Shown: positions 33,101-42,004 of the stretch, piece after piece
Numbering within the stretch: position 1 is the first letter of the stretch
Layout: the number at the start of each line of letters is the position of its first letter
Origin: Polaribacter reichenbachii
GTDB taxonomy: Bacteria; Bacteroidota; Bacteroidia; Flavobacteriales; Flavobacteriaceae
NCBI RefSeq assembly: GCF_001975665.1
Contig: NZ_CP019419.1
Location: 1,488,001-1,552,000 of the forward strand
Direction of reading: 5' to 3'
Length of the DNA stretch: 64,000 nucleotides
The notes under the pieces: generated by a model
What the model saw: the letters and a program-made list of their open reading frames with translations, nothing else
The model's database searches: none
Told to the model about the DNA's origin: nothing
Position numbers and translations under genes: made by a program

Positions 33101-34256
33101 TTTAAGTACTGATGAACAGTATTTTAAAATAACAATAAAAGATTCTGGATCTGGAATTCATCCAGAAGATTTTGATCATATATTTGAATGGTACTATCAA
33201 TCTAAATCTCTACCTAGAAAAAAGGGTTCTGGTATTGGGCTTGCTTTATCTAATAACTTAGCAGTATTACACAAAGGGAAAATTAATGTTGAAAGTAAAC
33301 TAAATGAAGGAGCTACTTTTACAGTTTATATACCTAGAGATAAATCATTATTTGAAGCAACTACAGTAAAAAAGGTCCAAAAAAACTTAAATCCAGGTTT
33401 AGAAACAGCTACCCCAGATGCTTTGAGGTCACCATCACTTTTAATACCAGAAGATAAAAAGAAATTAAATGTTCATTTAGGTGAAGAAATGTTATTAATA
33501 TTAATTATTGATGACAATCCAGATATTTTAAAATATCTAGAAGGTATATTAGATAAAAATTACGATTTAATTTATGCTGAAAATGGAGAAAAAGGAATTG
33601 AAAAAGCTATAAAATATGTCCCAGATTTAATTATTTCTGATATTATGATGCCCGTTAAAAGTGGTATCGACTTATGTAATAATTTAAAAAACAATACAAC
33701 TACAGCTCACATTCCTATTATATTATTATCTGCCAAAAATAATATAGAAAGTATTAAGGAAGGGTATGAAACTGGAGCAGATGAATATGTTGTAAAACCA
33801 TTTAACAGCCAACTTCTTTTAACTCGTATAGATAATCTTATCAGTAATAGAAAATCATTGAGTAAATATTTTACAGAACAAAACGAACCTCTTGCCTCTT
33901 TTCCTTTAGAACACACTAAATTAATAGAAAAAGAAAAAGAATTCTTAAGAAGATTAGAAACTATAATTCTAAAAAAATTAAAAGAAGGAAAAGCTAACGT
34001 AAAAGAAATTACAAATGAAATAGGTATGAGCAGAACACCACTTTTTAGAAAAATAAAAGCAATTACTGGTGGTAATATTAATGATTATATTACTACAGTA
34101 AAATTAAAAAAAGCGGCTACCCTTATTAAAAATGAAGAATATTCAATTTCTCAAGCAGCCTTTGAAGTTGGTTACAATAGCCCTAAATATTTTAGAAAAT
34201 TATTTAAAGAACAATTTGGTATAGTGCCTTCTAAATATAAAAATAATATAGACTAA
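30144..34256 (+). CDS. Hybrid two-component system sensor kinase/response regulator (HTCS)
   Basis: 1370 residues, one polypeptide holding a full phosphorelay. A signal-anchor N-terminus (to about 22) is followed by a periplasmic double beta-propeller of two-component (Reg_prop) repeats, with many 'LWIGT.N.GL' units from about 40 to 700. Next come a Y_Y_Y domain (about 710-792), a transmembrane helix (about 796-818), HisKA with NFSHELRTP (H856), HATPase_c with NNLLSNAIKAC and GSGIGLALSNNLA, a receiver (about 1116-1235, SDIMMP, D1166) and an AraC-type DNA-binding domain (about 1290-1370). Such proteins bind oligosaccharides in the periplasm and activate the adjacent SusCD operon. It is divergent from SusC1 and converges on uxuA with 11 bp between stops. 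Confidence 0.95.
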   Translation: MGKKYTYTVLFILFFISIIPAQESKYIKDILTFHLLDVESGLSHNFVNDIEQDSLGFIWIATLEGLNRYDGTNFIKFKKENTKNGIINNHINTLRVDENGKLIIATDKGVNIYNPKKETFEIFKHNNKPLKTHVSSLEISPNNQLIVGSARKKWGLSFKDKNGNLKFINHQSHNLSSLSSNYVSSLCVQGDSILWIGTNNFGLNKYNYKNKKITRVSLGNNLNDSSLTIETFYLDSKGNLWMGTSNGLFVITKNGDTLKLKKSLIPNRGLSDNDILALEEDNQNKMWIGTRNGGLNILDISSFLLNKKLNIKWYLPKSDGSSVFNRTVSSIKKDSDGNMWLGTSTGVNFVNPRGEPIKLFKKNIDNPHGINHNRIGAFAQKSDGKIWVGTDGAGLNLFDPNTGKFLSYRHNYKNSKSLSNDYIISLYEDTKKRVWVGTYGGGINKMDSKTGLNKHYLQHSIENGSDVRKIFEDKKGLIWVGTNRGGLYKYSETDDKFEYVKSLGKIDIRDIINDNSDNLWLATYGDGILKYNPVNDTYIQYNMNNTKGMTSNVVFCLLHLNNGEILSGLRYGGLIKINPKTKTAISFTEKDGLSNNTVSSIVMEDETNVWLGTFNGISHFNTATNKVENLNTFNNIQRSEFNIGAVLKDKNGYIYFGGNKGFNMFNPKNLKNNFTKSYKIVFENIQVLNKKINVTPSDKNAILKEAISYQDKITLKHNQNFLSIDFAVLKYPVAKNIQYSYILEGYHKNWIDNKSSGKANLSNIPAGKYYLKVKAKLDSGKEVFGKLSVNIIPPFWNTPVFYTICILLLMTAIYFALKYYSDHIKLKNSLLFEKKQRQLEQDFNKERIRFFINFSHELRTPLTLILGPIDDLLNELTNKRHLEKLDLMKKNGTYLSQSINKLLEFRKSEVGLSDLIIGEYNISDVLKRIVDNYLLMTQKQGINLTYSSSDKNLMVWFDIEKIQIIINNLLSNAIKACKEKDNINIHLSTDEQYFKITIKDSGSGIHPEDFDHIFEWYYQSKSLPRKKGSGIGLALSNNLAVLHKGKINVESKLNEGATFTVYIPRDKSLFEATTVKKVQKNLNPGLETATPDALRSPSLLIPEDKKKLNVHLGEEMLLILIIDDNPDILKYLEGILDKNYDLIYAENGEKGIEKAIKYVPDLIISDIMMPVKSGIDLCNNLKNNTTTAHIPIILLSAKNNIESIKEGYETGADEYVVKPFNSQLLLTRIDNLISNRKSLSKYFTEQNEPLASFPLEHTKLIEKEKEFLRRLETIILKKLKEGKANVKEITNEIGMSRTPLFRKIKAITGGNINDYITTVKLKKAATLIKNEEYSISQAAFEVGYNSPKYFRKLFKEQFGIVPSKYKNNID

Positions 34257-34267
34257 ATAATTTTATT

Positions 34268-35482
34268 TTAATTTTTGCTCTGTAATAGATGTTTAATTCC
34301 TATTTCTAATCCAGATAACTCTGCGAGTCCTTTTAATCTACCTATTAAAGGATAACCAGGATTAGATTTTCTATTAAAATCATCTAACATTTTGTGTCCA
34401 TGATCTGGTCTAATAGCAATATTATAATCTAATCTACCAGTTTTTTTTCTTCTTAATTGTTCTTCAATAATAACTTGCATTACAGCAGCTAAATTTACAT
34501 TCTCATCTAAATGTTCTGCTTCGTAAAAATCACCATTATCTAATATTTTGGTACTTCTTAAATGTAAAAAATGAACTCTATCTGCATAATCTTTAAATAT
34601 TTCTGGAAGATTATTATCTGTTCTAGCACCTAAAGAACCAGTACAAAATGTAATTCCATTATTTAAAGATGGACATGTTCTTGTTAACCACTCAAAATCA
34701 TCTGGAGTGCTAACAATTCTAGGTAAACCCAATAATGGGTAAGGAGGATCATCTGGGTGAACTGCCAAATTAACACCAAATTCTTCTGCTACAGGTATAA
34801 CTTTACTTAAGAAATATGAAAAATTATCTCTTAGTTTTTCTTTATCAATTCCATCGTATTCTGCTAGTAATTTTAAGAAAATTTTAATAGGTTCTTTTTC
34901 ATCTTCACCAACAGCACCATCAATAAAAGATTGTGTAACTACAATAATATTGTAAGCTATTGCTTTAATTTCATCTTTACTTAATTCACTATATAGAGCT
35001 TTTGCAGCCGCAATTTGCTTTTCTGTATAATCTTTTAAAGCATTTGGCCTTTCTAAAATATAAATATCAAAAGCAGCAAATAAATCTGCTTCAAAATACA
35101 TGGCTTCTGTACCATTTTTAAGAGTATATTTTAAATTAGTTCTAGCCCAATCTAAAACTGGCATAAAATTGTAACAGATAGTAGAAATACCACATTTACC
35201 TAAATTCTTTACACTTTCTTTATAATTTTCAATAATTTTATATCTGCTCGGTTTTCCTTTTTTAATATCTTCATGTAATGGTAAGCTTTCAACCACATCC
35301 CAAGTAAGACCATGAGATTCTATTTTATTTTTAGTTTTTAGGATTTCTTCTACAGACCAAACTTCACCATTTGGAATATGATGAAGTGCTGTAACAATAC
35401 CTTTTGCGCCAGTTTGTGCTATTTGCGCTAAACTAATGGGGTCTTTTTCACCAAACCACCTTAATGTCTTTTTTAATTCCAT
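34268..35482 (-). CDS. uxuA: Mannonate dehydratase
   Basis: 404 residues, standard UxuA length. It converts D-mannonate to 2-keto-3-deoxygluconate in the cytoplasm, the last uronate-specific step before KdgK/KdgA. Family marks: RWFGEKDPISL at the start, GIVTALHHIPNGEVW, ICYNFMPVLDWARTNL, LAVHPDDPPYPLLGLPRIV, ITFCTGSLGA and the C-terminal RPDHGHKM and GYPLIGRLKGLAELSGLE. It is the last gene of the run GH39-like, oxidoreductase, uxuA, 11 bp after the oxidoreductase. The genes for 2-keto-3-deoxygluconate kinase and aldolase are not in the window. Confidence 0.95.
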   Translation of the reverse strand: MELKKTLRWFGEKDPISLAQIAQTGAKGIVTALHHIPNGEVWSVEEILKTKNKIESHGLTWDVVESLPLHEDIKKGKPSRYKIIENYKESVKNLGKCGISTICYNFMPVLDWARTNLKYTLKNGTEAMYFEADLFAAFDIYILERPNALKDYTEKQIAAAKALYSELSKDEIKAIAYNIIVVTQSFIDGAVGEDEKEPIKIFLKLLAEYDGIDKEKLRDNFSYFLSKVIPVAEEFGVNLAVHPDDPPYPLLGLPRIVSTPDDFEWLTRTCPSLNNGITFCTGSLGARTDNNLPEIFKDYADRVHFLHLRSTKILDNGDFYEAEHLDENVNLAAVMQVIIEEQLRRKKTGRLDYNIAIRPDHGHKMLDDFNRKSNPGYPLIGRLKGLAELSGLEIGIKHLLQSKN

Positions 35483-35493
35483 ATTATTTTAAA

Positions 35494-36312
35494 TTATACT
35501 CCACTAAAAGAACTAAAACCACCATCTATAGGAATAATTGTACCTGTTATAAAGCTTGCAGAATCTGAACATAAAAAATGAACCATTCCATTTAATTCGT
35601 TAATATCACCAAAACGTTTCATTGGTGTTCTAGCTAAAACTTTTTTACTTCTTTCTGTGTAAGAACCATCATCATTAATTAAAACTTTTCTGTTTTGGTC
35701 TCCAATAAAAAATCCTGGTGAAATCGCATTTACACGCACTTTTTCTCCAAATTTAGTACCTAATTCCATCGCTAACCATTTTGTAAAAATGTCTATTCCA
35801 CTTTTTGCAACAGAATATCCAGGAACACGAGTTATAGCAGATAATGTAGCCATTGAAGATACATTAATAATACTTCCTTTTCCATTATTAGCCATTGCTT
35901 CTCCAAAAACCAAACAAGGATAAACAGTACCATTTAAATTAAGGTTTGTAACTTTTTCAAAATCTTCAATTTTCATATCGAAAACTGTTTGCTCTTCTGT
36001 TAATGTAGCACCAGGTAAATTACCTCCTGCTGCATTAATTAAGATATCTATACTACCCCAAGCATCCAAAATTTTAGATCTTGTTACTTTCATTTCTTCT
36101 ACATCTAAAACATTAGAAACAAAACCAATAGCTTCGCCACCAAGTTCTTCTAATTCTTTTACTCTGTTATTTACATTTTCTTCACGAATATCTAAAACAA
36201 CAACTTTACAACCTGCTTTTACTAAATGTCTAGAAATACTTCCTCCTAAAACACCTCCACCACCAGTAACGATAGCAACTTTACCTTTTATGTCAAAAAA
36301 ATTATCACTCAT
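35494..36312 (-). CDS. Short-chain D-mannonate oxidoreductase (fructuronate reductase role)
   Basis: 272 residues of the short-chain dehydrogenase family. The cofactor motif TGGGGVLGG lies at about 16-24, NAAGG at about 92, and the catalytic tyrosine-lysine motif YSVAKSG follows the serine pair INVSS. The C-terminal IDGGFSSFSGV is typical. Its place directly before uxuA indicates D-fructuronate to D-mannonate reduction, as carried out by SDR-type enzymes in several Gram-positive and Bacteroidota uronate operons in place of the long-chain UxuB. The family alone would not fix the substrate; the assignment rests on context. The gene is 18 bp after the GH39-like gene. Confidence 0.8.
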   Translation of the reverse strand: MSDNFFDIKGKVAIVTGGGGVLGGSISRHLVKAGCKVVVLDIREENVNNRVKELEELGGEAIGFVSNVLDVEEMKVTRSKILDAWGSIDILINAAGGNLPGATLTEEQTVFDMKIEDFEKVTNLNLNGTVYPCLVFGEAMANNGKGSIINVSSMATLSAITRVPGYSVAKSGIDIFTKWLAMELGTKFGEKVRVNAISPGFFIGDQNRKVLINDDGSYTERSKKVLARTPMKRFGDINELNGMVHFLCSDSASFITGTIIPIDGGFSSFSGV

Positions 36313-36330
36313 TTTATTTATTATTATAGT

Positions 36331-38340
36331 TTAGTTTTTAAAAATTCTTTTTGTTGATGTTTGTTCTTTATTAAAAATTTTAATAAAATAAACTCCTTTT
36401 GAAAGTTTACTAATATTTAAAGAACTATTATTTGAAATTACTTTTTTATTAATTAAAAGTCTACCTGTATTATCATATAAATGTAAAGTATTCTTTTCTG
36501 AATAATTTTTATCAATCTCAATATTAATTATATTTAATGCAGGATTTGGATAAATATTAAAGCTTAATTTATTATTGATATTTGTAACTTTTGCTGTTTC
36601 TAATTCTCCTAAAAAAGTTAAATCAAATTTATCTAACACTATAAAATACCCATTTGATGCTGGATTTTTACCAACTACTTCAAATTTTAAATTTAAATCT
36701 TCAGTACCAACTTCAATATTCCCAAAATCGTTCTTATAATAACCCAAGTCGCTATTATATAAATCTTCTGGCGGACAAGTTGCTTTACCATTAATGTATA
36801 GTTGAACAAAACCACGATTAGAAGCTCCTTTAAGAATTGCAGATAAATTATAAATACCTGCCCCTGGAGATGGTATTGTATATTCTATATAATCTCCAAC
36901 AGAATTTGATTCTAAAGCTACAGAAGAACCATTACTGGCAATTTGTTCATTAAAAATATATGGTTGTTTTCCTGTTGTAAAAGAATTTTTAATAGTTAAA
37001 TTTTCTGCTTCAAAAGACATTTTATTATTATTACTAGTAGCTGCAGAAATATAGATTGCGTACGAGCTTTTAGGAATCATTCTTGGTAGGTTTAGAGATA
37101 CAGTGTTATTATTTAATTCATAATCTTGGGCAACAACAACTTCAGGATTTGTGAGTATCATTTCATTTGTTATTTTTTCTACTCTAATGTTTACTTTTTC
37201 TTCATATTTTAAATACTCAGGAATATTATTTAAAGTTAAAGTTACATCATGTTCGGTAAAGTAATTTCGTGTTCCAATTAAAATAACAGATCTTTTCATA
37301 TTACTGTCTAGACTAGCAATTGCATCAGAATTTGCGCCTTCTATATTTACATCAACTTTTCTACCTGTCATGTCTTTATAGGTATTATAATTCCACCACA
37401 GACCTCTTGGTAAATTTGCGTTATCTCTATCTGCCATATCTGCAAGAGTTGCTATAAAATCAGGATCATCTCCTACACGTGTCCAACAAGCATGTAAACC
37501 AAATTCGAAACCATACTGCACAGCTCTTTCCATAGATGCTAGGTAATATACATTAACACCAGGAATAGAGGTGTTGTCATTAGAATAGGATTCTCCTTGG
37601 TATTCTGTAACTGTCATTGGCATTGGTGTAATTTCATTAGCCAACATCCATTCTTTTAATTCTTTACAGTGTGCTTCTATATTTAAAGGGTCATTAGATA
37701 ATTCATGCCAAGCTAAAATTTCTGGTAAACAATTATTGGTTTTACAGTATAACAAAAACTGTTTCATAAAATCGAAATTATAAGAATGATCTTCTGGAGC
37801 TTGAAGTTTAGCTAAAGGGTTTATAGCTTTTATAGCTTTATAAGCTACTTCATGAGCTTTAAAGTATCTATTTCTATTAGAATTGCTGTTTCCCCATTGT
37901 AAGCGAGGCTCATTCCAAGTAATCCAAGAATAAATATCTAAATTTTTAGTCTGTGCATCATTGTAAACATTTTTACAAATTTCTTCCCATTTATTAAAAT
38001 CTCCTCCATCTCCTGGAAAATAAGAATCATTTGCTCTATAATAATATAAGCCAATCATTAATTTAGCTTCTGTTTCTTTTGCTCTTTTATAAGTTGGTTC
38101 TTCAAAAAAACTAGGTAAATTAGGATGATAATCTGCACCTCTTATAGATCTAACTTTAATACCATCAATTAAATATTGGGCAGGGTTATTGGCACTAATT
38201 CCATGTAAAAGACCACTTGCAACTTGTTTAGATGTTCCTTTATCTATAGTATAATCTATGGATATTTTTGATGAAGTTTGAGCATAGGTTGTTGAAAATA
38301 TAAAATAGGAAACTACTGTAATTAAAAATTTACCTCTCAT
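36331..38340 (-). CDS. T9SS-secreted clan GH-A glycosidase (GH39-like) with carbohydrate-binding module
   Basis: 669 residues with a signal peptide ending at about TYAQ (21). The N-terminal barrel (about 25-330) has acid/base WITWNEP (E144) and nucleophile MTVTEYQGE (E246), the arrangement of clan GH-A and most like GH39 or agarase-like enzymes. A beta-domain follows to about 430, then a CBM6/CBM35-like jelly roll (about 435-580, FEAENLTI, VGDYIEYTIP). A T9SS sorting tail with IYPNPALN spans about 595-669. It probably acts outside the cell. Being first of a transcript that continues into oxidoreductase and uxuA, it may release a uronate-bearing oligosaccharide. The family assignment is tentative. 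Confidence 0.7.
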   Translation of the reverse strand: MRGKFLITVVSYFIFSTTYAQTSSKISIDYTIDKGTSKQVASGLLHGISANNPAQYLIDGIKVRSIRGADYHPNLPSFFEEPTYKRAKETEAKLMIGLYYYRANDSYFPGDGGDFNKWEEICKNVYNDAQTKNLDIYSWITWNEPRLQWGNSNSNRNRYFKAHEVAYKAIKAINPLAKLQAPEDHSYNFDFMKQFLLYCKTNNCLPEILAWHELSNDPLNIEAHCKELKEWMLANEITPMPMTVTEYQGESYSNDNTSIPGVNVYYLASMERAVQYGFEFGLHACWTRVGDDPDFIATLADMADRDNANLPRGLWWNYNTYKDMTGRKVDVNIEGANSDAIASLDSNMKRSVILIGTRNYFTEHDVTLTLNNIPEYLKYEEKVNIRVEKITNEMILTNPEVVVAQDYELNNNTVSLNLPRMIPKSSYAIYISAATSNNNKMSFEAENLTIKNSFTTGKQPYIFNEQIASNGSSVALESNSVGDYIEYTIPSPGAGIYNLSAILKGASNRGFVQLYINGKATCPPEDLYNSDLGYYKNDFGNIEVGTEDLNLKFEVVGKNPASNGYFIVLDKFDLTFLGELETAKVTNINNKLSFNIYPNPALNIINIEIDKNYSEKNTLHLYDNTGRLLINKKVISNNSSLNISKLSKGVYFIKIFNKEQTSTKRIFKN

Positions 38341-38515
38341 AAAAAATAGTGTTCAAGTTGAAGAATGTTTAGTTTATTAATTAATAACAATTCTTAAAAA
38401 GAATTTATAAAGTAAAGATTTATAAAAAAATGAAACGAGGTAAAATTTAGCAAAATAGAGGGTAGTTATTGGTTTATTTTATTAAAATTACTCTAGTTTT
38501 TAATATTGAATTATT

Positions 38516-41500
38516 TTAAGGTAATATCTTAATTAATTGTAAATAATTATTGTTTTTAGCAAATACTATTCCTTTTCTATCTCCAGTAAGAGAAATTAAA
38601 GCTGTATTTTTTGTATCTCCATTTATGTATAATCCGCTTAAACTAGCAGAAATTTCTTCAAAATTACCTTTTCCATTTCCTTTTAAGAAGACACCTATAC
38701 TTCCATCATTTCTTGGAGTTTCAACTTCTGATGCATACAAATTTCCTGCCAGTAGCATATCTAAATTTCCATCGTTATCAAAATCATTAATAGTAATTGC
38801 ATTTACAGAAGATTGTTGTGCAATATTACCAAGTGGCCTAACAGTAAAAGTACCATCTCCATTGTTTTCAAAATAACTAGTTGCAAAGCTTGTAGCCTTA
38901 TAATGTATGGCATCTTTTAAATTTGTATTCCCATAAACATCTATTAAGGTTGCTTCTCCAAAAGAATCATAATCTTTAAACTTCTCCTTTATAAATGGCA
39001 TTTGATTTGATGAGCATTGTCGTCCACGAAGTGGATATAAATTACCTAAATCGTAATATCCTAACACAATATCTAATTGTCCATTGTTGTCAAAATCTTT
39101 TTGATAGACTTCAAAAGGTTCTTTTTCTGTGGCTTTATACTTATAATTTAGCCCTAAATTTCCTGCCACAAAGTCTTCATCTCCATCACCATCAAAATCT
39201 GCAGATTCAATACTAAACCACCAACCAACTTGTTTAGAAAACCCTGATTTTTCTGATACATTTTCAAAAAAACCTTTATTATTTTTTAGTAAAACTGGCG
39301 ACATCCATTCACCAACAATCATTAAATCTAACCACGAGTTGTTATCTACATCTACCCAAACAGCATCTGTTACCATTCCTATATTTAATAACGGAGTGGC
39401 TATCTCATTGGTTACATTTGTAAACTTTATTTTTCCTAGTTCACTATCATTTCTTAATATAAAACTAGTTGTTGGTGCAGGGTAATGACCTGGTTTTTGT
39501 CTTCCTCCAACAAAAAGATCTACATCTCCATCTTTATCAAAATCGGCAGCTTTTACTTTTGATCCACTTGTACCTAAAGAAGAAATTGCTTTAGTGATTT
39601 CAAAATTACCATTTCCTTTATTTTCATATAATCTATCATTTAAAAATTTAGAACCTTCATCATATTCGTTTCCACCACTTACCACATATAAATCTACATC
39701 GCCATCTGAATCTGCATCAAAAAATAGGGCACCTACATCTTCATAATTTTTATCTTTTTTAAATGCTGAAATTTCTTTTTCTTTAAATGTTCCATTATTT
39801 AATTGAATAAGTAGTTTTCCACTACTGTCTTTTGCTCCACCAATAAAAATATCATCTAAACCATCTCCATTAACATCACTTGTTGCTAAAGCTGGACCAA
39901 ATTGAGACATTTTATGAGGTAAAAGAGATTCTCTTTTAAAATCATCAAAATAATTCTCTTTATGTTGATGTATTAGTTTACTACTTTTAGTAATATCTTT
40001 AAATAGTTTTTTGCTATTTTTTGATGCAACATCAATTGATTTACTATCATTATAATCTAAAATAAGAGTTTGGTTTGTTTTACTATTTTTATAAGATTTT
40101 GTTTTACCATCTCCCCAAATTACAGTGATTTTCTCTATACTTTCTTCACCTCCAACTCCAAAATGTAAATTGGCGCTAGCTGCTGATTGAAATCCTCTTG
40201 AAAAGTAATTTTCTTGTATTTGAATTTCATTATTATTTTCTAAAATAACACGAGCTCCAATTCCATTTAGATTCTTTTTTGACCCTTTTAACTTTATTTG
40301 AATGTAATTATTAGTGTTTAATTGTCTGGAATTATTTTCATAAATAAGTGCAAAATCATCGGTATTATTAACAATAATATCTACATCTCCATCATTATCT
40401 AAATCTGCATATGCAGCACCATTAGAGCTGGTTGGGTAATTTGCAACCCAATCGTTATTTTTCTTTACAAATCCTTTTCCTTTTTTATTTTGAAAAAAGT
40501 AATTCGGTTTATTTCGAATAGGCATTTCATTAATCAATTCCATTGTTAAATCTCTTGCTAATTCTTGATTTTTTCTAGTTTTCTGTCCGTGAGTACTAAA
40601 AAAAGCATCAAACTTGGCTTTTTTATGTTTTATGAAATCGTTATTTCTAAAATCTCTCTTAATTCCGTTTGAAATAAATATGTCTTTCCAACCATCATTA
40701 TCCATATCAAACATTAAAGGTCCCCAGCTCCAGTCTGTGCTAGAAACTCCATTCATTTGGGCGACATCAGAAAATAATGGAATTTGATTTTCTATATTAG
40801 GAATTCCATTGTTTAACTGTAAAGCATTGTACATATATTGATGATGTAACCCTTTATCTATTAAACCATAAAAACGATCTGGGTTCATACCACTCATAGA
40901 AGTTTTTATGTCGTAATTATGTTCAGACATCATATCTACAGATATAAAATCTAACCAACCATCATTATTAAAATCTGAAATATCATTTCCCATAGAAAAA
41001 TAAGAAATATGATTCGTAGCTTCTTTAATAACCTCTTTAAAAGTTCCGTCTTTCTGATTTAAATATAAATGATCTTTTTCAGAAAAATCATTTCCAACCA
41101 ATACATCAGGCCAAGTATCATTATTTAAATCACCTATTGCAACTCCCAATCCGAAGCTAATTGCATTATTTATAATATTACTTTCTTCTGAAACATCTTT
41201 ATAATGCCCTTTATCATTTTGGTAAAGTCTAGAACTTTGTAACGGTGATTGTGTAGCCATTAACCTAGAAATTGCTTCACTTTCATAAGGTCTGGCACCG
41301 TGATTTATAAGAAACATATCTAAATCTCCATCTTTATCGTAATCGAAAAAAGTTGCTTGTGTAGAATAGTTAGGTAAGTCTAATCCATATTTTTTTGCAT
41401 CTTCTTTAAATATAGGATTTCCATTTTTATCATTTCCTAAATTTACATACAACTCATTTCTTCTGTCATCTGAATTTCTATAATTACCAGATTTACAAAC

Positions 41501-41884
41501 ATAAATATCTTGTTTCCCATCAGAATTTATATCTACAATAGTTACACCAGTAGGAAAGCCTTTTTTTCCGTTTACTTTAGATACATCTGTAACGTCTTCA
41601 AATTTTAATTTCCCTTTATTTAAATACAGTTTATTAGATTCTAGGTTAGAAACAAAATATACGTCTTGTAAATTATCTCCATTAAAATCTGCAACTGCAA
41701 CACCACCTCCGTTGTAAAAATACTCATATAAAATTCCATTTAAAATTCTATTTTCTACAAGTGAATTTTTAAAATTAATACCTGTGTCACCAGCATTTTT
41801 TATGGTAAATAAAGGTTTTTCTTTTTTAGTATTAGTACAAGCAATTATTAAAATTGTTGAAAAAATAAATATCCCTTTTTTCAT
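38516..41884 (-). CDS. FG-GAP/VCBS-repeat lipoprotein with ASPIC/UnbV domain
   Basis: 1122 residues with lipobox IIACT (C16). It has many FG-GAP/VCBS calcium-binding propeller repeats with the pattern 'DFNGDNLQDVYFVSN', 'DINSDGKQDIYV', 'DLNNDTWPDVLVGND', 'DFDGDGDEDFVAGN'. An ASPIC/UnbV domain occurs at about 535-605 (NLNGIGARVILENN, FQSAASANLHFGVGG, ITVIWGDGK). Proteins of this type are very often encoded right after SusCD pairs in Bacteroidota and are lipid-anchored, presumably at the surface. Their biochemical role is not established. It follows SusD2 after a hairpin, so it belongs to the second transport unit. Confidence 0.85.
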   Translation of the reverse strand: MKKGIFIFSTILIIACTNTKKEKPLFTIKNAGDTGINFKNSLVENRILNGILYEYFYNGGGVAVADFNGDNLQDVYFVSNLESNKLYLNKGKLKFEDVTDVSKVNGKKGFPTGVTIVDINSDGKQDIYVCKSGNYRNSDDRRNELYVNLGNDKNGNPIFKEDAKKYGLDLPNYSTQATFFDYDKDGDLDMFLINHGARPYESEAISRLMATQSPLQSSRLYQNDKGHYKDVSEESNIINNAISFGLGVAIGDLNNDTWPDVLVGNDFSEKDHLYLNQKDGTFKEVIKEATNHISYFSMGNDISDFNNDGWLDFISVDMMSEHNYDIKTSMSGMNPDRFYGLIDKGLHHQYMYNALQLNNGIPNIENQIPLFSDVAQMNGVSSTDWSWGPLMFDMDNDGWKDIFISNGIKRDFRNNDFIKHKKAKFDAFFSTHGQKTRKNQELARDLTMELINEMPIRNKPNYFFQNKKGKGFVKKNNDWVANYPTSSNGAAYADLDNDGDVDIIVNNTDDFALIYENNSRQLNTNNYIQIKLKGSKKNLNGIGARVILENNNEIQIQENYFSRGFQSAASANLHFGVGGEESIEKITVIWGDGKTKSYKNSKTNQTLILDYNDSKSIDVASKNSKKLFKDITKSSKLIHQHKENYFDDFKRESLLPHKMSQFGPALATSDVNGDGLDDIFIGGAKDSSGKLLIQLNNGTFKEKEISAFKKDKNYEDVGALFFDADSDGDVDLYVVSGGNEYDEGSKFLNDRLYENKGNGNFEITKAISSLGTSGSKVKAADFDKDGDVDLFVGGRQKPGHYPAPTTSFILRNDSELGKIKFTNVTNEIATPLLNIGMVTDAVWVDVDNNSWLDLMIVGEWMSPVLLKNNKGFFENVSEKSGFSKQVGWWFSIESADFDGDGDEDFVAGNLGLNYKYKATEKEPFEVYQKDFDNNGQLDIVLGYYDLGNLYPLRGRQCSSNQMPFIKEKFKDYDSFGEATLIDVYGNTNLKDAIHYKATSFATSYFENNGDGTFTVRPLGNIAQQSSVNAITINDFDNDGNLDMLLAGNLYASEVETPRNDGSIGVFLKGNGKGNFEEISASLSGLYINGDTKNTALISLTGDRKGIVFAKNNNYLQLIKILP

Positions 41885-41909
41885 AATTAAATCTTTAAAA
41901 TAAAAATTA

Positions 41910-41944
41910 AGAGCAAAGAAAAGTATTTAATTCTTCTTTGCTCT
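41910..41944 (-). terminator. Hairpin downstream of SusD2
   Basis: AGAGCAAAGAA (41910-41920) pairs with TTCTTTGCTCT (41934-41944). On the minus strand it follows SusD2 by 60 bp and leads into TTAATTTTTATTTT. It is a likely full or partial terminator before the UnbV-type gene. Confidence 0.6.
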
Positions 41945-42004
41945 TTCACTCACATTTAAATAAAACAAATTAACTTTACAAATTATAAGTTTTTATAAGA
42001 CTAC

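Noticed and set aside
30144..41884. Tandem DNA repeats in the sensor propeller and in the FG-GAP protein
   Set aside because: The periodicity is explained by protein repeats (two-component propeller units and FG-GAP units) and is degenerate at DNA level.
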